Assembly: GCF_900099835.1 (NCBI RefSeq)
Contig: NZ_FNKP01000001.1
Coordinates: forward strand, 2,232,001 to 2,296,000
DNA length: 64,000 nucleotides
Direction: 5' to 3'
Origin: Paraburkholderia fungorum
Lineage (GTDB): Bacteria > Pseudomonadota > Gammaproteobacteria > Burkholderiales > Burkholderiaceae
Position 1 is the stretch's first letter, and each line of letters starts with the position of its first letter. The notes under the pieces are model-generated. The model was given only the letters and a program-made list of their open reading frames with translations, was not told the origin of the DNA and ran no database searches. Shown here in pieces: positions 18,142-27,487 of the stretch. The position numbers and the translations under genes are program-made.

Positions 18142-19002
18142 TCATTCGCCGATCCACGAACCCCGCAGATCGCTGTCATGCAGCAATTGCAGCAGCGTCC
18201 CCGCCGGACGGCTGAGCCGTTTCGCCGCGAGCGCGATGAATTCCACCGACGGCAGCGTCGGCAGACCGGCCGCATTCAACGGCGGCGTCAGCCCGCGCGC
18301 GGCCAGATACTGCGGACGCACGGTAATACCCAAACCACCGCGCGCCGCCGCAATGCATCCCGAGTGACTGCTGCTCGTACACACGACCTGCCAGCTGAAA
18401 CCCGCCTCGGCGAGCGCGTCGAGCACGACTGCGCGCGTCACGCTCGGCTCGGCGACCAGAATCAGAGGCAACGGCTGGCTCAGATCGACCAGCGTGCCCG
18501 CGCGCGCGAGCCACTCCAGCCGTCCGGTGAAAAGCGGCACGCCGCGACGGTCGCCCAACCGCCGCTTGCCGACCAGCAGATCGATCTCGCCCGCATCCAG
18601 CAACTCGTACAGCTTGCCGGTCATGCCGATGGTGATTTCCAGTTCGACGTCGGGATGGGCGTCGCGGAAGGCCGCCAGCACCGTGGGTAGCGGGCCGAGC
18701 GCGACATCGTCGGAAGAACCGAGACGCACGCGGCCTTTCAGACGCGGCGCGCGAAACTGCGATTCGGCGCGTGCGAGCGCCTGCAGGATCACGCTGGCGT
18801 GCGCGAGCATGGCCTCGCCGTCGGGGGTCATCGCGAGCGAATGGGTGTCGCGCACGAACAGGCGCCGGCCGACGCTTTCTTCGAGCCGCCGGATGTGTTC
18901 GCTGACGCTCGATTGCGTCAGGTTCAGCCGCCGCCCCGCTTCGGTGAAGCTGTGGCAAGCGGCGACGGTTGCAAAAGTCTTGAGCCAGATGGGATTGAGC
19001 AT
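18142..19002 (-). CDS. LysR-family transcriptional regulator
   Basis: 286 residues. The N-terminal winged helix-turn-helix is standard: WLKTFATVAACHSFTEAGRRLNLTQSSVSEHIRRLEESVGRRLFVRD. The effector-binding domain follows (residues 90-280). It is divergent from the DHA2 transporter, with 156 bases between the starts. By LysR convention it probably controls that transporter and itself. The ligand is unknown. Confidence 0.9.
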   Translation of the reverse strand: MLNPIWLKTFATVAACHSFTEAGRRLNLTQSSVSEHIRRLEESVGRRLFVRDTHSLAMTPDGEAMLAHASVILQALARAESQFRAPRLKGRVRLGSSDDVALGPLPTVLAAFRDAHPDVELEITIGMTGKLYELLDAGEIDLLVGKRRLGDRRGVPLFTGRLEWLARAGTLVDLSQPLPLILVAEPSVTRAVVLDALAEAGFSWQVVCTSSSHSGCIAAARGGLGITVRPQYLAARGLTPPLNAAGLPTLPSVEFIALAAKRLSRPAGTLLQLLHDSDLRGSWIGE

Positions 19003-19158
19003 GATGCGCCATTGTCGCGCTGCTTATCGCCAAAGTCGATAACAGTCAGCGTCGCTAGTGGGGTTCCCGATTGATGAAGATGTCAATATCATGACGGAAT
19101 TCCCCAATGAATTGCCCCGCGCAGACGCCGTCAAGGCCGCCTGAGCGCGTCGTGAAAA

Positions 19159-20559
19159 ATGACCAAGGATTCCTCCCAGACCGCGCTGCTGTGGATCGTC
19201 GCCGCCGGTTTCTTCATGCAATCGCTCGACACGACGATTGTCAACACCGCGCTGCCATCCATCGCCAACAGCCTGCACGTCGCGCCGCTCGCGATGCAGC
19301 CGATCGTGGTGGCCTACACGCTGACCATGGCGATGCTCACACCCGCGTCCGGCTGGCTCGCCGACCGCTTCGGCACCCGCCGCGTGTACTTCGTGGCGAT
19401 CCTGATCTTCGTGCTCGGCTCGGTCTGCTGCGCGAGCGCGCATACGCTCGGCCAACTGGTGATGGCGCGCGTGCTGCAAGGCATCGGCGGCTCGATGCTG
19501 CTGCCGATCGGACGCCTCGCCGTGTTGCGCAGCGTCTCGGGCGAGCAGTACGTGTCGGCGCTCGCGTTCATTTCGATTGCGGGCCAGCTCGGACCGATTG
19601 CCGGGCCGACGCTCGGCGGCTGGTTCGTGCAGGCCATCACCTGGCACTGGATTTTTCTGATCAACGTGCCGATCGGCGCGGTGGGTCTGTACGCGGTGCA
19701 ACGCTATCTGCCGTCGCACGGTGAAGCCAAGGCGCCGCCGTTCGACTTTATCGGCTGCGGATTGCTGTCGCTGTGCATGATCGCGTTCTCGCTCGCCATC
19801 GACGCGCCGGTTCCCACGCATCGGGCCGCGTGGTCGGCGGGACTGTTCGTGCTCGCCGTGCTGAGCGCGCTGGCCTACATTCCGTATGCACGGCATCGGC
19901 GCGAACCGCTGTTCAAGCTCTCTCTGTTCGGCGAGCCGAATTTCAGCGTCGGGCTGGTCGGCAATCTCGTCTGCCGGGTCGGCTCCAGCGCGGTGCCGTT
20001 CCTCGTGCCGCTGCTACTGCAATTGCAACTGGGCTATTCGCCGCTGCATTCCGGGCTGATGATGCTGCCCGCGGCGCTCGCCGGCACCGTCGCCAAACGC
20101 TGGATCGCGCCGCTCGTGCGCCGCTATGGCTACGACACGTTTTTGCTGGTCAACACGATCATTGTCGGCTCGGCCATCGTGTCGTTCGCGCTGATCTCGC
20201 GCGGCACGCCGCTCGTGATCGAGGCCGCGATTCTGGCCGTGTTCGGCGCGGCCAATTCGATGCAGTTCGCGGCGATGAACAGCGTCACGCTCAAAGGCCT
20301 CTCTCACGAAGATGCGGGTAGCGGCAACAGCCTCTTTTCGATGGTGCAGATGCTGGCGATCGGGTTGGGTGTGTCGATCGGCGGCGGACTGGTGAACGTG
20401 TTCTCCGCGCACTGGGGATCGGCGGAACTGGGATTCCGGTTCGCCTTCGTGTGCGTCGGCGTGATCACGCTGGTGTCGGCGTGGATCTTCCGCCATCTCG
20501 ACGACGCGTCGGGGACAAGCCCCGTACGCGGCCAGGCGGCTCAAGGCGCGGGGCGCTGA
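19159..20559 (+). CDS. MFS multidrug transporter, DHA2 (MdtD-like) family
   Basis: 466 residues with about fourteen hydrophobic segments. It starts with FFMQSLDTTIVNTALPSIANSL, the DHA2 helix-1 signature, has GWLADRFGTRRVY for the loop motif and QLGPIAGPTLGGWF for antiporter motif C. It is closest to MdtD-type transporters and paralogous to the transporter at 0.2 kb. The divergent LysR gene is the likely regulator. The ribosome binding site is weak. The substrate is not predictable. Confidence 0.88.
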   Translation: MTKDSSQTALLWIVAAGFFMQSLDTTIVNTALPSIANSLHVAPLAMQPIVVAYTLTMAMLTPASGWLADRFGTRRVYFVAILIFVLGSVCCASAHTLGQLVMARVLQGIGGSMLLPIGRLAVLRSVSGEQYVSALAFISIAGQLGPIAGPTLGGWFVQAITWHWIFLINVPIGAVGLYAVQRYLPSHGEAKAPPFDFIGCGLLSLCMIAFSLAIDAPVPTHRAAWSAGLFVLAVLSALAYIPYARHRREPLFKLSLFGEPNFSVGLVGNLVCRVGSSAVPFLVPLLLQLQLGYSPLHSGLMMLPAALAGTVAKRWIAPLVRRYGYDTFLLVNTIIVGSAIVSFALISRGTPLVIEAAILAVFGAANSMQFAAMNSVTLKGLSHEDAGSGNSLFSMVQMLAIGLGVSIGGGLVNVFSAHWGSAELGFRFAFVCVGVITLVSAWIFRHLDDASGTSPVRGQAAQGAGR

Positions 20560-20693
20560 TTTTGCGTTGCCGCTGGCCGGCCCCGAGTACGGCGGCCAGT
20601 CGATCCGCCGTGCTTCGACCAAGCCTGCCTTTCACTTTTCGATCTGCATTGTTTGCGTAAGCGTGGTCTGAAAAGCTTGGGCCCGAGCCAGAG

Positions 20694-21467
20694 TCACTGC
20701 GGTAAACGCACGCCCGAAAAACCCTCGCACGCTTCGATCAGCCGCTCCTGCACAGCGACATCGCGCAATGCCGGATGCGTGTCGCGCGGCTGCTTGTGAT
20801 AAAAATACGCGCCGCTCACTCTGGCCGCCGGTTCGTCGCTGACGGCCAGCCACACCTGTGTTTCCGGTGCGGCCTGCAAATCGTCCGGCGCGCCCTTGCC
20901 GCCCATTTTCGTCGCGACCCAACCCGGCTCCAGCGCATTCGACAACACCCCCGGCCAGCGACGCGCCATCGCGAACGCCAGCAACGCATCGTGCAGCTTC
21001 GAGTCCGAATACGCAGCCGTGCCGCGCCAGGGACGCCGCTCCCACGCGAGATCGACCAGACTCGCGTCGCCGCTGCGATGCAGGCCCGAACTGAGATAGA
21101 CGAGCCGCTTCGGCTTGTCGATCAGCGCGGTCAGCACGTACGGAGCCAGCGTGTTCACGGCGAACACATGCGGCAAGCCGTCGACGGTCGACACCCGGCG
21201 CGGCTCCTGAAAACCGACCGCCGCATTGTGGATCACCGCATCGAAATGGCCGAGCCGATTGACCTGCTCAGCGAGCGCTTTCGTCGCCGCAATACTCGAC
21301 AGATCGCCGACGAGTGCGGCCCGCGCTTCAGGCACCGCCTTCAACGCATCTGCCGCGCGCGCATCGCTGCGCGCATGCAAAACGACTTCATGTCCTGCAT
21401 CGACGAGTAGACGCGCGGCCATTTGGCCTAAACCATCGGAAGATCCGGTAATAAAAACACGCGACAT
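20694..21467 (-). CDS. SDR-family NAD(P)-dependent oxidoreductase
   Basis: 257 residues. The cofactor motif FITGSSDGLGQMAARLLV comes first, then VIHNAAVG and the catalytic YSDSKLHDALLAFA (Tyr and Lys). It is similar to retinol-dehydrogenase-like bacterial SDRs. The internal ATG of MSRVFITG is chosen for the GGAG nine bases upstream; the longer frame adds 20 residues with no similarity. It is divergent from the LysR gene at 21.7 kb, which is its probable regulator. The substrate is unknown. Confidence 0.87.
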   Translation of the reverse strand: MSRVFITGSSDGLGQMAARLLVDAGHEVVLHARSDARAADALKAVPEARAALVGDLSSIAATKALAEQVNRLGHFDAVIHNAAVGFQEPRRVSTVDGLPHVFAVNTLAPYVLTALIDKPKRLVYLSSGLHRSGDASLVDLAWERRPWRGTAAYSDSKLHDALLAFAMARRWPGVLSNALEPGWVATKMGGKGAPDDLQAAPETQVWLAVSDEPAARVSGAYFYHKQPRDTHPALRDVAVQERLIEACEGFSGVRLPQ

Positions 21468-21719
21468 GATCGATTCTCCGTTGAATAGTCCGAATATGCC
21501 CGATGCATGACGAGAAGCCCATTCCATCGCATGTGGGCCGAGTCCGAACAGGCTAACGCCTGGCGCGCGATTGACGCGATAGCGTCGCTATCATGGCACT
21601 CATGACATCGCATCATCGATAAGCGCTGAGAGGCCCGCACCGCCTGCGTTCTCGCGTGAATCAAAGGCTACTTTCGCGTTAGCATGTCGTGCATTAATGC
21701 ATAACAAAAGGAAGATCAC

Positions 21720-22649
21720 ATGCCATTTGACGAGCGCATGCTGAACGGCATGGGCGTCTTGACGGCGATCGTCGATTGCGGCAGTTTTGCGGCGGCCGGC
21801 GAAGCGCTCGACATGTCGCAATCCGGGGTGAGCCGTTCAGTTGCACGGCTCGAAGCACGTTTGGGTATCCGCCTGTTCGACCGCACCACACGCTCGGTCA
21901 CGCTGACCGACGAAGGGCGCCGCTTCTACGAACAGATCGTGCCGCTGCTCGGCGGACTCGAAGAGGCGGCGGCATCGGCGGCACAAGGCGCGACAGCGGT
22001 ACGCGGACGTTTGCGCGTGAACATGGACCCGTTCTTTTCGCGCCTCGTGCTGGGGCCGCGGCTCGGCGGCTTTATCGACAAGCATCCCGATCTGCAACTC
22101 GAACTGATCACGCGTGACCAGTTGGGCGATATGGTCGCCGACGGCTTCGATCTCGCGATCCGTTTCGGCGAGCCGCCGGTGTCGACGCTGATCGCGCGCA
22201 AGCTGCTCGACACACGCATCCTGACCGTGGCCGCGCCTTCGTATCTGAAGAAGCATGGTCATCCGGTGAACCCGGCCGATCTCGAGAGCGGCAAGCACGT
22301 GTGCATCAAGTTTCGCGATCCACTCACCGGGTATCCGTTCGCGTGGGAGTTTCATCGCGGCCGCAAGAAGCATGTGATTACGCCGCAGGGACGCCTGACC
22401 GTGAACGACGTGGGCACCTTGCATAGCGCGTGTGCAGCGGGCCAGGGGATTGCGCAGATTCTGTCGCTCGGGGCCGAGTCGTTGCTGGCGAACGGCAAGC
22501 TGGTCGAGTTGTTCCCCGACTGGGGCGATGAAGTTTATCCGCTGTATGCGCTGTATCCGTCGCGGCATCATCCGCCGGCGAAGGTGCGGGCGTTCTACGA
22601 TTTCATCGTTTCGCTGACGGGTGGTGCGGCCCGCGAAGCGGGCGTCTGA
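21720..22649 (+). CDS. LysR-family transcriptional regulator
   Basis: 309 residues with the LysR DNA-binding domain at the N-terminus (LTAIVDCGSFAAAGEALDMSQSGVSRSVARLEARLG, then LFDRTTRSVTLTDEG) and an effector domain of the CrgA-like class. AAGGAAG lies five to six bases before the ATG. It is divergent from the SDR gene across 252 bases, the usual layout for a LysR regulator and its target. Confidence 0.9.
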   Translation: MPFDERMLNGMGVLTAIVDCGSFAAAGEALDMSQSGVSRSVARLEARLGIRLFDRTTRSVTLTDEGRRFYEQIVPLLGGLEEAAASAAQGATAVRGRLRVNMDPFFSRLVLGPRLGGFIDKHPDLQLELITRDQLGDMVADGFDLAIRFGEPPVSTLIARKLLDTRILTVAAPSYLKKHGHPVNPADLESGKHVCIKFRDPLTGYPFAWEFHRGRKKHVITPQGRLTVNDVGTLHSACAAGQGIAQILSLGAESLLANGKLVELFPDWGDEVYPLYALYPSRHHPPAKVRAFYDFIVSLTGGAAREAGV

Positions 22650-22771
22650 AGCGTGCGGGTTGCGGTCGCTTTACGGTGCGGATTTGCTGCGCTGCGTTGT
22701 GGTGTTACGAGCTGGCGTTATGCACTAGCGGTACGCAGCAGCACCGTGCCGCAGTGTGATGCCAACCCGCG

Positions 22772-23023
22772 CTATCCAATCGTATAGCGGTTCTGCGAGC
22801 CAGGAACGTACACGCCACGCGCGAGCATCAGTATCTGCTCGCGATGGCGGTCGAATGCCGCCAGCACAGCCGGTTCATCCGAGCCCGCATTCGGACTCAG
22901 ATTCGACAGCACCGAATCGTTGACGGCGAAGGCGATTTCGCGTGCATTGTCGTAGCCCCAGAAATTGACGCAATGGTGATAAGCGTCGTAGCTGCGGCTC
23001 GGGTTCGGGAAGTTGAGCGACAT
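22772..23023 (-). CDS. DUF1488-like small protein
   Basis: 83 residues. The sequence MSLNFPNPSRSYDA, with a later WGYDNAREIAFAV, resembles the DUF1488 family of small cytosolic proteins of unknown function. GGAG lies six bases before the chosen ATG; the longer frame upstream is not conserved-looking. It follows the amidohydrolase on the same strand after 136 bases, so it may be the last member of that operon or a separate gene. Confidence 0.7.
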   Translation of the reverse strand: MSLNFPNPSRSYDAYHHCVNFWGYDNAREIAFAVNDSVLSNLSPNAGSDEPAVLAAFDRHREQILMLARGVYVPGSQNRYTIG

Positions 23024-23159
23024 GTCGTGCTCCGGCAGTTGTCCATTTCCTTTTGCACGTTGCGCTGAATGAGTGGCGCGGTCAAGCGGTTTTTGCTCCG
23101 CAATTCCCGGCTTGCAGGGCCGCGCCATTCGCTCCGATCGTCTGACGTTGCGGGTCGTT

Positions 23160-24605
23160 TCAGGCCACCTCCTCCAGCAATTCCCGCACCGCCGTCCTCG
23201 CTTCGCGTGCGAGTTCTTTCAGATCGACACCGTCGATCTGGTCGTCGGCGACCACCTGCCTGCCCGCGCAAAACAGAGCGGCCAGCGAAGGCCGTCCACC
23301 TGACGCAACCGGCCCGATAGCCGGATCGTGCAAGCCGAAATAACGCGGATCGTCGAGCCGGTAGACCGCGAGGTCGGCCGCGAAACCCACGGCGATCTTG
23401 CCGACTTCGTCGAGGCCCATGATCTGCGCGCCGCCCGCCGTACCCCAGTGAATCACGTCGGCGATGCTGGCTGCATTCGCGCCGCCTTCGAAGCTGCCGC
23501 CGCGATAGGTCGGCTGCGCCATCATGCCGAGCCGCGCGCGTTGCGCGAGCCACGTCATGTGGACTTCGGAAATCATGTCGGCCGCTTCGTTCGAAGCCGC
23601 GCCGTCGACGCCGATCGACACCGGCACGCCCGCATCCGCCATCTCGCGCACCGGACAGATGCCGCTGCCGAGGCGGCCATTGCTCTGCGGGCAATGCGCG
23701 ACGCCGGTGCCGGTCTGCGCGAGCATGGCGATTTCGTCGGCATCGACCTTGACCAGATGCGCATACCAGACGTCATTGCCGAGCCAGTCGTGCTCGCCGC
23801 AGAACGCGACCGGCGACTGCCGGTACATCGCGTGCGCGCTGTCCTGATAACCGACCGTCTCCGACAGATGGCTATGCAGACGCAGCCCGTGGCGACGCGC
23901 CAACGCCGCCGTCTCGCGCATCTCGGCGGGAGAAATGGAATACAGCACCGTGGTCGGCGCGACCACGACGCGCTGCATCGCGCGCGGCGACGCATCGTGA
24001 TATTGCGCGACGAGACGCTCGATATCGGCGGCATACGCGTCCAGCGTTTCGGGACGCAATGCCGTCGGCAATTCCGCTTCAAGCTGGCGCGTTTGCGTCG
24101 CGCCGCCGCGCAGCAGCACGAAGCGCAAACCGAGCTTATCGGCTTCGTCGAACAGGATCGCCGAGCTGTCGAACGGCATGTTCGGGTAGTACACGTAGTT
24201 GTGATCGGCCACGGTCGTGCAACCGGAACGCGCCAGTTCGATCAGACCGATGCGCGCCGCGAGACGGAAGCGCCGCTCGTCGAACAGCGCGCGAAACCGG
24301 TATGGCGTGGCGGCGAGCCACGGCGTGAGCGTTGCATCGAGACCGGCCGTATCGCCCTTGAGCAGCGACTGGAACAGATGATGATGCGTGTTCACCCAGG
24401 CCGGGTAGATCACGCAATCGGTAGCGTCGACGATCGTCTCGCCCGGACGCGGCGTCAGCGCGCCAATCGCCTCGATCGTATCGCCAACGATGCGGATGTC
24501 CGGTCCCTTCACGCGGTCAGGGTCGTCGGCGGAACCGCGGCCGCCGGTCATGATGGCGGCCGCGTTGCGGATCAGCGTGGAAGCTTGCGTAGTGTGTGTT
24601 GTCAT
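23160..24605 (-). CDS. Amidohydrolase, 8-oxoguanine/isoxanthopterin deaminase-like
   Basis: 481 residues of the metal-dependent amidohydrolase superfamily. Metal ligands are visible in order: NTHHHLF (residues about 73-79), the HSHLSE region, and an Asp in SIGVDGAASNEA. The SsnA/AtzB/TrzN-like sequence pattern (PAWVNTHHHLFQ, CPQSNGRLGSG) points to deamination of an aromatic nitrogen heterocycle such as 8-oxoguanine or isoxanthopterin. It is the last enzyme of an operon with an ABC importer and a Rieske oxygenase, which fits uptake and breakdown of such a compound. The exact substrate is inference. Confidence 0.85.
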   Translation of the reverse strand: MTTHTTQASTLIRNAAAIMTGGRGSADDPDRVKGPDIRIVGDTIEAIGALTPRPGETIVDATDCVIYPAWVNTHHHLFQSLLKGDTAGLDATLTPWLAATPYRFRALFDERRFRLAARIGLIELARSGCTTVADHNYVYYPNMPFDSSAILFDEADKLGLRFVLLRGGATQTRQLEAELPTALRPETLDAYAADIERLVAQYHDASPRAMQRVVVAPTTVLYSISPAEMRETAALARRHGLRLHSHLSETVGYQDSAHAMYRQSPVAFCGEHDWLGNDVWYAHLVKVDADEIAMLAQTGTGVAHCPQSNGRLGSGICPVREMADAGVPVSIGVDGAASNEAADMISEVHMTWLAQRARLGMMAQPTYRGGSFEGGANAASIADVIHWGTAGGAQIMGLDEVGKIAVGFAADLAVYRLDDPRYFGLHDPAIGPVASGGRPSLAALFCAGRQVVADDQIDGVDLKELAREARTAVRELLEEVA

Positions 24606-24639
24606 AAGCCTGAATGCGTGAATTCGTGAACGCGAAGAA

Positions 24640-25512
24640 TCAGAGTTGGCTATCGTGCCAGCCGCGCAAACCAATGCGCGACACCCACGCGGTGATCGAG
24701 AACAGCACGACGCCCGTCACGGTAATCAGCAGCAACGCCGCAAAAAGACGCGGAATATTCAGCTGAAAACCGGCTTGCAGAATCTGATACGCGAGCCCTG
24801 CGCCACTGCCGCCCGTGCCTGCGACGAACTCCGCGACCACCGCGCCGATCAGCGACAAACCGCTTGAAATCCGCAGTCCGCCGAAAAAATACGGCAATGC
24901 GCTCGGAATCCGCAAGCGCACCAGAGTCTGCCAGCGCGTCGCGCGATTGATCTTGAACAGGTTGATCAGGCCGGGGTTCACGCTGCGCAAACCGAGCGCG
25001 GTGTTCGAGATGATCGGGAACAATGCGACCAGCGTCGCGCACAACACGAGCGCGGCATTCATGTCCTTGACCCAGATGATGATCAGCGGTGCGATGGCAA
25101 CCACCGGCGTGACCTGCAACAGGATCGCGTACGGAAACAGACTCGCCTCGATCAGCGGACTCTGCACAAACAGCAACGCAATCGCGACGCCGAGCACAGT
25201 CGCCAGCGCAAACGCGAGCAGCGTGATCTTCAACGTCGCGAGCAGGCTGCCGAACAGCAACGGCGCATCCTGAATCAACTCGGTCACGATTGCCGACGGC
25301 GACGGCACCAGATACGCGGGCACCTTCATCAGCACGCACCAGCTTTGCCACATCGCGAGCACGAGGACGCCGACGATCCACGGTGCAAGTGCTTTTGCCA
25401 TGCCGGGACGTTGCAGCAACGGCCGACGCGCGGGCTTCGCGACCGTTGTCGTTGCCGCAGACGTTTCGCGTCGCGTTTTAGCCGAATGACCCACCAGCAC
25501 TTCGCCTGTCAT
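24640..25512 (-). CDS. ABC transporter permease (SsuC/ThiX-type)
   Basis: 290 residues. After a basic, non-conserved first 40 there are about six membrane segments and the EAA loop NRATRWQTLVRLRIPSALPYFFGGLRISSGLSLIGAVVAEF, the contact site for the ATPase. The start overlaps the ATPase stop by four bases. It works with the neighbouring ATPase and NMT1-type binding protein; this subfamily imports sulfonates, pyrimidine precursors and related small molecules. Confidence 0.9.
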   Translation of the reverse strand: MTGEVLVGHSAKTRRETSAATTTVAKPARRPLLQRPGMAKALAPWIVGVLVLAMWQSWCVLMKVPAYLVPSPSAIVTELIQDAPLLFGSLLATLKITLLAFALATVLGVAIALLFVQSPLIEASLFPYAILLQVTPVVAIAPLIIIWVKDMNAALVLCATLVALFPIISNTALGLRSVNPGLINLFKINRATRWQTLVRLRIPSALPYFFGGLRISSGLSLIGAVVAEFVAGTGGSGAGLAYQILQAGFQLNIPRLFAALLLITVTGVVLFSITAWVSRIGLRGWHDSQL

Positions 25513-26360
25513 GATTGCACTCCTGTTTCCTCGTTCGCGAACGATGCGCGGTGCGCATCGGCAATCAATTCCGAGAGCGTCTTGCAATGACGCATGAACG
25601 GCTCGCTGACACGATAAGCATCGTCGCGCTCCAGCGCGCCTGCAGTCGCGTCGTCGATCGGCACCTCGGCGATGATCCGCCCAGGCCGCGCGCCCATCAC
25701 CACCACGCGGCTCGACAGATACACCGCTTCGTAAATGCTGTGCGTGACGAACACCACCGTCATGCCGCGTCGTTTCCACAACTCACGCAGATCGCTGTCG
25801 AGCCGGTTGCGCGTGAATTCGTCGAGCGCGCCGAACGGTTCGTCGAGCAGCAGCAGATCCGGCTCGGTGACCAGCGCCCGCGCGAGCGACGCGCGCATCT
25901 GCATGCCGCCCGACAGTTCGCGCGGCAGCACCTTGCCGAACTTGCCGAGCCCGACGCCTTCGAGCGCGTCGGCCACCCGTGCATCCGCTTCGCGACGCGG
26001 CACATGCGCGAGATCGAGCGGCAGGCGTACGTTATCGGCGACGCTCGCCCACGGCATCAGCGTGGCTTCCTGAAACACCATCGACATGCGCCGCCCTTTC
26101 GAGCCCACCGTGTCGAACGGTTGACCCCACCAGCGAATGTGTCCATGCGTCGGCGTTTCGATCCCGGCGAACATTTTCAGCAGCGTGCTCTTGCCGCAAC
26201 CGGACGGTCCGAGCAACGAGATGAACTCGCCGGGTTCGATCGAAAGCCGCACGTCTTCGAGCGCGACCGTGCCGTTCGGATAGCGCTTGTCGACGCGCTG
26301 CACCGCCAGCAACGGCGCGGCCGCTTTGGGAATATAAGCTTCAGTCGCGGCCATGTTCAT
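25509..26360 (-). CDS. ABC transporter ATP-binding protein (SsuB/TauB-type)
   Basis: 283 residues. Walker A is LGPSGCGKST, the Q loop lies at MVFQEATLMPW, the signature is LSGGMQMRASLARAL, Walker B is LLLLDEPFGALDE, and the switch His is in VTHS. The start overlaps the Rieske gene stop by four bases and the end overlaps the permease start by four, so the three are translationally coupled. It energises import by the neighbouring permease. Confidence 0.92.
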   Translation of the reverse strand: MNMAATEAYIPKAAAPLLAVQRVDKRYPNGTVALEDVRLSIEPGEFISLLGPSGCGKSTLLKMFAGIETPTHGHIRWWGQPFDTVGSKGRRMSMVFQEATLMPWASVADNVRLPLDLAHVPRREADARVADALEGVGLGKFGKVLPRELSGGMQMRASLARALVTEPDLLLLDEPFGALDEFTRNRLDSDLRELWKRRGMTVVFVTHSIYEAVYLSSRVVVMGARPGRIIAEVPIDDATAGALERDDAYRVSEPFMRHCKTLSELIADAHRASFANEETGVQS

Positions 26361-27403
26361 TGCTCCACGTGAATGGGGACTATTTCGCGAAAGACTTCGT
26401 TTTCGCCGTGGTCGTTCAGCAGCTTGAGCAGCATGCGGCGCATCAGCAGGCCTGGCTTGTCCGACTCCATATGACATTCCTGCTGACGGCGCACGTCGAT
26501 ACACGCGTCGTAGTCGGTGGCTTCGAGAATGTCGCGGTCTTCGTCGGTGATCGGGCGATCCCAGTCGATCAGCTCCTGCGTCGTGCACGCCTCTTCGGTG
26601 TCGTTCCGGTACAGCCATTGCGACAGCATCAGCGTGCGGTCGTCAATCGGCGTCGCGCAGTTGTAGATGATGTGATGGATGCCGCTCGCCGGATACACGC
26701 AGCCAAAGCGCCGCGCAAACGGCATGAACCAGCGGTTGATCAGATGCCGCTCGGTGACTTCCTCGGTCGTGCCGGTAATGCGGTAGCTCGCCGGCGGATT
26801 GCGCACCGGCACATGCGTTTCGGCTTCGAAGCCCCAGTCGTTCGGACGGAACTCGTAGCTCGACGGCTTCGGGTTGTCGAACAGACCGAAGTTGCCCTTG
26901 TGCACGAAACTGAAATGCGAGTTGTCGAACGAGTTCTCCATCATCCGCAACGGGCTGGTTTGCCAGCGCTCGTAAAACTGCAGGATGCGGCGATAGCCCG
27001 GCGCGCCGTCTTCGGGGAATTCGGGAATCGGCCGCAGCGGTTCGTCGAGTGCGACCCATGCGTAGCCGTAGCGCTCTTCGCAGTGGTACGACTGCACCAC
27101 CGCGCGCGACGGAATCGTGCCGCCGTCGTTCTGCGGAATCTTCACGCATTGACCGGTGCAGTCGTAGGTCCAGCCGTGATAACCGCAGGCGATGTTGCCG
27201 TCGCCGTCGACGAAACCCTTCGACAGTTTCGCCGTGCGATGGCAGCAGCGGTCCTGCAACGCGTGCGGCTTGCCGCCCGCGCCCTTCCACAACACGATCG
27301 GCTCGCCGAGCAGCGTGAACGGCTGCGGACCGGCGTCGAGTTGCGACATCGGCATGATCGCGTACCAGAAGCGGCGCAAAACTTTTTGACGGGTGACCAG
27401 CAT
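26357..27403 (-). CDS. Rieske non-haem iron oxygenase, alpha subunit (VanA-like)
   Basis: 348 residues. The Rieske cluster ligands are visible as CxH (DRCCHRTAK) and CxxH (ACGYHGW) near residues 46-70. The mononuclear iron site is DNSHFSFVHKG, a D-x2-H-x4-H motif near residue 155. Single-component VanA-type oxygenases hydroxylate or demethylate small rings and need a separate reductase, which is not encoded nearby. GGAG is seven bases upstream of the ATG. It sits second in the operon, between the binding protein and the importer ATPase, which suggests that the imported compound is oxygenated first and deaminated later. That order is inference. Confidence 0.92.
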   Translation of the reverse strand: MLVTRQKVLRRFWYAIMPMSQLDAGPQPFTLLGEPIVLWKGAGGKPHALQDRCCHRTAKLSKGFVDGDGNIACGYHGWTYDCTGQCVKIPQNDGGTIPSRAVVQSYHCEERYGYAWVALDEPLRPIPEFPEDGAPGYRRILQFYERWQTSPLRMMENSFDNSHFSFVHKGNFGLFDNPKPSSYEFRPNDWGFEAETHVPVRNPPASYRITGTTEEVTERHLINRWFMPFARRFGCVYPASGIHHIIYNCATPIDDRTLMLSQWLYRNDTEEACTTQELIDWDRPITDEDRDILEATDYDACIDVRRQQECHMESDKPGLLMRRMLLKLLNDHGENEVFREIVPIHVEQ

Positions 27404-27487
27404 GTGAGGCTCCTTCTTTTTCTGACGTTCAGATGTGGGGGTGTTCAATGCGTGCGATGCACGTGTTCCATATGCACCGGCACGGCA